A stretch of DNA of 64,000 nt, from contig JAJRVQ010000073.1 of the NCBI GenBank assembly GCA_024277255.1, forward strand, positions 1-64,000, read 5' to 3'. Below are positions 60,809-64,000 of the stretch, in pieces (position 1 is the first letter of the stretch; every line of letters begins with the position of its first letter). The position numbers and the translations under genes were made by a program. The DNA is from Acidobacteriota bacterium (lineage in GTDB: Bacteria; Acidobacteriota; Thermoanaerobaculia; Multivoradales; SZUA-115). Under the pieces are notes generated by a model. That model had not been told where the DNA came from. It saw only the letters and a program-made list of their open reading frames with translations, and did not search any database.

Positions 60809-62253
60809 GCCAGCCCGACTCCTTCGATCCTCAGTCGATCGCAGGCTTCCGTTTTTGTGGCTATTCCTGTTCGGAACCGGACGAGAGAGAGGCCGGATAC
60901 CGGGTGCGATTGCGCTATGCGCTCGACCCAAAGAGGGGTAAGCCGATCCTCTTTGACGAGGAGATTGTCTTCACCGCGAACCGGCAAGCTGGTGCCCTTG
61001 CGGCGACGATTCCGCGACACCCGCTCGGCCACGGCGACAAGGCGGCGCTCGATCGTTGCTTCCGGCTGCTGCACTGGATCGCCGGGGTCAGCTACTACAA
61101 GGCGGCGCTGCCGCCCGTCATCGAGATCGAAGGCGAGCTGCCGTCGCCGCCCGCGGCCGGGTTCTTGGAACGGCTCTACCGGCTTGGCCTGGCGGAGCTG
61201 GCCTACCGCAACGAGATCGAACTCGACGGCAGAATTCACTTCCCGTCCGGCCCGGAGGGTGCGGTGGCGGAGCCGGTGGAGTTGCCTCGCCGCACCGCCG
61301 TGGCCGTCGGCGGCGGCAAGGATTCGATCGTCACCATCGAGGCGCTGAAGGTGGCGGCGGAACCGATGGTGCTCTTCTCGGTCGGTGACTATGCGCCGAT
61401 TCGCGCCACCGCTCGGGTTGCCGAGGTGCCGCGCATCGTGGTCGAGCGGCGCATCAGTCCACGGTTGCTCGAACTCAACCGGGCAGGGGCGATTAACGGC
61501 CACGTACCGGTTTCCGCCATCATCGCCGCCATCGCCACCGCCGCGGCGGTGATCTACGGCTTTGACGCCGTGGCGCTGTCCAACGAGCGTTCCGCCAGCG
61601 TGGCGCAGCTCACCTGGAAGGGGTTGGAGGTCAATCACCAATACAGCAAGAGCCTTGATTTCGAGCGCCGTTTCGACGAGTTGGTAAGCCGCGAGATCCT
61701 CCCCGGTTTCCGCTACTTCTCCTTCTTGCGGCCGCTTTCGGAGCTGGCCATCGCCGCGGCGTTTAGCCGGCAGCCGGCCTATTTCTCCCTCTTCCGCAGC
61801 TGCAACCGGGCCTTTCACCTCGATGCTGGCCAGCGGGCCAGCCACTGGTGTTGCGACTGCCCCAAGTGCCGTTTTGTCTTCTTGGCCTTGGCGCCGTGGA
61901 TGGCGCGCGGCGAGTTGGTGGCGATCTTCGGCCGGGACCTACTCGACGATCCGGCCCAGGAAGAGGGCTTCGCGGCGCTGCTCGGCTTGAGTCAACAGCG
62001 CCCCTTCGAGTGTGTGGGCGAAGAGAAGGAGTCCGTCGCGGCTCTCGCTCTACTGGCGAGGTCGGCCGAGTGGCGCGACGCCGAGTTGGTGGGCAGGCTC
62101 AGTCAGCGACACCGGGCGGCCTGCGGACAGAATGGGCAGCACACGCAGGAGCTGATCGAAGAAGTACTCACCCCCTCGCTGCCACAACGGGTGCCGCAGC
62201 GCTACCTGGCGATGCTGCCCCGGCTTCCCTCGCCGGGTGGAGAGCCGGCATGA
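60805..62253 (+). CDS. murL: MurL, UDP-MurNAc-L-Ala-L-Glu epimerase
   Basis: 482 residues from a TTG at 60805-60807 overlapping the previous stop; GGAGAGGAAG lies upstream. The ATP-pyrophosphatase-like motif AVGGGKDSIVTIEAL and the later NERSASVAQLTWKGLEVNHQ, SFLRPLSELAIA and WCCDCPKCRFVFLALAPW match MurL, known from Xanthomonas. It inverts the terminal L-Glu of UDP-MurNAc-L-Ala-L-Glu to D-Glu, using ATP. It replaces the glutamate racemase MurI route. The murD2 gene follows with a four-base overlap, exactly as in known MurL systems. The conserved Cys pairs (CCDCPKC) are present. Confidence 0.93.
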   Translation: MSQPDSFDPQSIAGFRFCGYSCSEPDEREAGYRVRLRYALDPKRGKPILFDEEIVFTANRQAGALAATIPRHPLGHGDKAALDRCFRLLHWIAGVSYYKAALPPVIEIEGELPSPPAAGFLERLYRLGLAELAYRNEIELDGRIHFPSGPEGAVAEPVELPRRTAVAVGGGKDSIVTIEALKVAAEPMVLFSVGDYAPIRATARVAEVPRIVVERRISPRLLELNRAGAINGHVPVSAIIAAIATAAAVIYGFDAVALSNERSASVAQLTWKGLEVNHQYSKSLDFERRFDELVSREILPGFRYFSFLRPLSELAIAAAFSRQPAYFSLFRSCNRAFHLDAGQRASHWCCDCPKCRFVFLALAPWMARGELVAIFGRDLLDDPAQEEGFAALLGLSQQRPFECVGEEKESVAALALLARSAEWRDAELVGRLSQRHRAACGQNGQHTQELIEEVLTPSLPQRVPQRYLAMLPRLPSPGGEPA

Positions 62254-63635
62254 AGATCGCCGATCTCGCCGGCCGCCGGGTGGCCATCTGGGGTTTTGGT
62301 ACCGAGGGGCGGGCGACCTTGAGCGCCCTCAAGGTACGGTTGCCCGGCCAGCGGGTGGCGGTGCTCAACGACCAGGGGTTGCCGGCGGCGGTGGTCGATG
62401 AGTTGAGGGGCGATCGACAAGTCGAGCTGCAGCTGGGAAGTGCGGCACTGGCGGCCCTTCCCACCTACCAGGTGATCGTCAAGTCGCCCGGGGTGAGCCC
62501 CTACGCCGAACCCTCGGGGGCAGCGCTCGAGATGGTGCGCGAGGCGGGCTCGGTGGTCACCTCGGCGACGCAGCTTTGGTTCGACGAGAACCCCGAAGCG
62601 CGCACCATCGCCATCACCGGTACCAAGGGCAAGAGCACCACCGCGGCGCTGACCGCTCACTTGTTGAGGGCCGCCGGGCTGCGGGTCGCCGTCGGCGGCA
62701 ATATCGGTCAGGCGATGATCAACTTCGTCGTCTCGCCACCACAGCCGGAGCCCGAGATCTGGGTGATCGAATTGTCGAGCTTCCAGACCGCTGACCTGCT
62801 GGCGCGGCCCTCGATCGCGGTCTTGCTCAATCTTTTTCCGGAACACCTCGACTGGCACGGCACGGTCACCACCTACTTCCGCGACAAGTTGCGTCTGCTC
62901 AGCCGTTCGCTCAGTGGTGCCAAGCCCGGCGCCGTCTTGGTCAACGCCGCGGATCCGGAAACGGCGCGCCACGCCGGTGGTTGGGCGGCGACGATGCGCT
63001 TCAACGATCCGGCCAGTATTCACCTCGCTGCCGGCCGGATCTACAAGGGTCGCCAACCGTTGATCGCCGTGGACCGGGTTCCCTTGTTGGGGGCGCACAA
63101 CCTGTCGAACCTCTGCGCGGCGCTGAGCGCCGTCCAGCTGGCGGGGGTGGACCCCAAGGCCGTCGTCAAAGCGGTGGAGAGTTTTCGCGCCTTGCCGCAC
63201 CGGCTCTTGGTGCTCGGCGAGCGCGACTCGCTACTCTGGGTGGACGACAGCATCTCTACCACGCCGCAGTCGGCGCAGGCGGCGGTCGAGGCTTTTGAGG
63301 GGCGGCCGGTGACCCTGCTCCTCGGAGGCTTCGAGCGCGGGCTGGATTACGCGGGATTGGCCCGCTTCGTGGTCGAGCGACCGGTGGAGAGGGTGATCAC
63401 CTTGCCCGATAACGGCCCGCGCATCGCCGAGGCGGTGCGCCGGGCGCGCGGTGAGCGGCCAGCGCCGAAGCTGGTCGAGGCGGCCGATCTGCGCCAGGCG
63501 GTCGCCTTGGCCGGCTCCTCCACCGCGCCCGGTGGCGTGGTGCTTCTCTCGCCCGCCGCTCCGAGCTTTGGCCGCTTTCGCGACTACCGCGAGCGGGGCG
63601 ATGAGTTTGCGAAGGCTGCCGGTTTTGAAGCGTAA
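62250..63635 (+). CDS. murD2: MurD2, UDP-MurNAc-L-Ala-L-glutamate ligase
   Basis: 461 residues from the ATG at 62250, with GGAG upstream. It is a Mur ligase: N-terminal VAIWGFGTEGRAT, P-loop ITGTKGKSTTAALTAHLL, central GGNIGQAMI, IELSSFQTADL, LFPEHLDWHGT and ALPHRLLVLG, then WVDDSISTTPQSAQAA and LLLGGFERGLDY. In MurL-containing bacteria MurD2 adds L-Glu, not D-Glu, to UDP-MurNAc-L-Ala. The adjacent murL supports that assignment over ordinary MurD. It acts in cytoplasmic peptidoglycan precursor synthesis. Its end overlaps the start of the next gene by 35 bases. Confidence 0.93.
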   Translation: MKIADLAGRRVAIWGFGTEGRATLSALKVRLPGQRVAVLNDQGLPAAVVDELRGDRQVELQLGSAALAALPTYQVIVKSPGVSPYAEPSGAALEMVREAGSVVTSATQLWFDENPEARTIAITGTKGKSTTAALTAHLLRAAGLRVAVGGNIGQAMINFVVSPPQPEPEIWVIELSSFQTADLLARPSIAVLLNLFPEHLDWHGTVTTYFRDKLRLLSRSLSGAKPGAVLVNAADPETARHAGGWAATMRFNDPASIHLAAGRIYKGRQPLIAVDRVPLLGAHNLSNLCAALSAVQLAGVDPKAVVKAVESFRALPHRLLVLGERDSLLWVDDSISTTPQSAQAAVEAFEGRPVTLLLGGFERGLDYAGLARFVVERPVERVITLPDNGPRIAEAVRRARGERPAPKLVEAADLRQAVALAGSSTAPGGVVLLSPAAPSFGRFRDYRERGDEFAKAAGFEA

Positions 63636-64000
63636 CCCCTCCTCCATCGACACTCCGAGCCCAGAGGCACAGGCGGCCATCGAAGCCTCTCTGGCTCTGC
63701 CGGTCAGCCTAGCCAGGCTGGAGATCTCCGTCGCCTGCCTGCCGCAACGCGAGTCCTTTCGCTCGGCGGTCGGGGTGCGCAACGAGCGGCGGGCATTGCT
63801 CGTGCGCTGGGTCGATGGCGCGGGCGGCTGGGGCATTGGTGAGTCGTCCTGCCGGCCGGATCCGTTCTTCAGCGGTGAGTTCGTCGATGGGTCGGTGGCG
63901 GTGCTTTCCGATCATCTATTCCCATTGCTACCGAAGACGGGCACGGTGGCCGATGTGGTCTCTGCATTGGGCCGGATTCGGGGTTGGCCGTTCACCGTTG
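63601..64000 (+). CDS. Enolase-superfamily enzyme, N-terminal part (MenC/NAAAR-like)
   Basis: The frame from the ATG at 63601 stays open to the window end (133 codons). Visible blocks are LARLEISVACLPQRESFRSA, LLVRWVDGAGGWGIGESS, DPFFSGEFVDGSVAVLSDHL and a final GRIRGWPFTV. This is the N-terminal capping domain of o-succinylbenzoate synthase / N-acylamino-acid racemase relatives; the catalytic barrel lies beyond the window. It could serve menaquinone synthesis or amino-acid racemisation. The preceding D-Glu genes make a racemase or epimerase role worth considering, but the N-terminal domain cannot distinguish. The start may lie a few codons later than 63601. Confidence 0.7.
   Translation, partial: MSLRRLPVLKRNPSSIDTPSPEAQAAIEASLALPVSLARLEISVACLPQRESFRSAVGVRNERRALLVRWVDGAGGWGIGESSCRPDPFFSGEFVDGSVAVLSDHLFPLLPKTGTVADVVSALGRIRGWPFTV

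Noticed and set aside
59248-61845. 865-codon minus-strand frame across the D-glutamate genes
   Set aside because: It is antisense to three clearly recognisable plus-strand enzymes, and its composition is typical of a shadow frame.

Overview
The window is GC-rich, densely coded bacterial chromosome. Several family-level signs point to the Acidobacteriota, probably a Thermoanaerobaculia-like lineage, though this is inference without a marker gene. The signs are a duplicated MacB/FtsX-type permease of the acidobacterial ADOP kind (55552-57951), an ECF sigma / zinc-finger anti-sigma / TPR-CHAT lipoprotein set, a Reg_prop-GGDEF-EAL sensor, multihaem cytochromes and two-membrane envelope features (TonB receptor, porin, lipoproteins). 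One tRNA-Glu(CTC) is present. I saw no rRNA, CRISPR array or intact insertion sequence.

Layout. 152-8106 (minus) is one tightly overlapping operon: pentahaem cytochrome, outer-membrane beta-barrel, octahaem cytochrome, a double cNMP-binding/four-cluster ferredoxin fusion and a b-type cytochrome. It reads as an electron-transfer chain across the envelope. 8611-14454 (plus) holds malate dehydrogenase, a degenerate HD-GYP protein and a large Reg_prop-GGDEF-EAL protein. 14905-16652 carries three paralogous XRE regulators. 17019-25866 has a sortilin-like propeller protein, a LolA-like protein, a TonB receptor and a Na+-efflux-type ABC exporter. 26143-26621 is a ParE-type toxin-antitoxin pair. 26749-32524 is the ECF/anti-sigma/CHAT operon, divergent from an FG-GAP propeller protein. 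32632-40535 has an M20 amidohydrolase, a TraB/DUF5694-like lipoprotein, an SLC13-type carrier with four RCK_C-like domains and a C25 (gingipain-type) peptidase. 41197-43237 is a toxin-antitoxin island (ParDE, VapBC, a duplicated toxin fragment, a second ParE pair). 43765-46126 makes uronic-acid nucleotide sugars. 46757-48951 is an amidase and a GerMN lipoprotein.

The most interesting region is 49102-57951. A minus-strand run encodes an ADOP permease, a chimeric regulator (degenerate NtrC-type AAA+ domain with an AraC-type DNA-binding domain), a 60-residue Cys/Gly-rich peptide, a radical SAM/SPASM maturase and an ABC exporter, with a second radical SAM/SPASM protein converging on it. This is the layout of a RiPP biosynthetic locus and I cannot place the peptide in a known class. 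A strong hairpin separates the peptide gene from the maturase.

58169-64000 is a D-glutamate-centred run after RNase PH: two proteins matching the halves of D-glutamate cyclase (DUF1445 and DUF4392), MurL, MurD2 and the start of an enolase-superfamily gene. MurL/MurD2 make the D-Glu of peptidoglycan on the nucleotide precursor, and the cyclase halves would remove free D-Glu.

Non-coding signals include a dispersed multi-hairpin repeat in at least three copies with stem covariation, a perfect 40-bp palindrome at the end of one XRE gene, and several TANNNT boxes 6-7 nt before start codons that suggest leaderless mRNAs.
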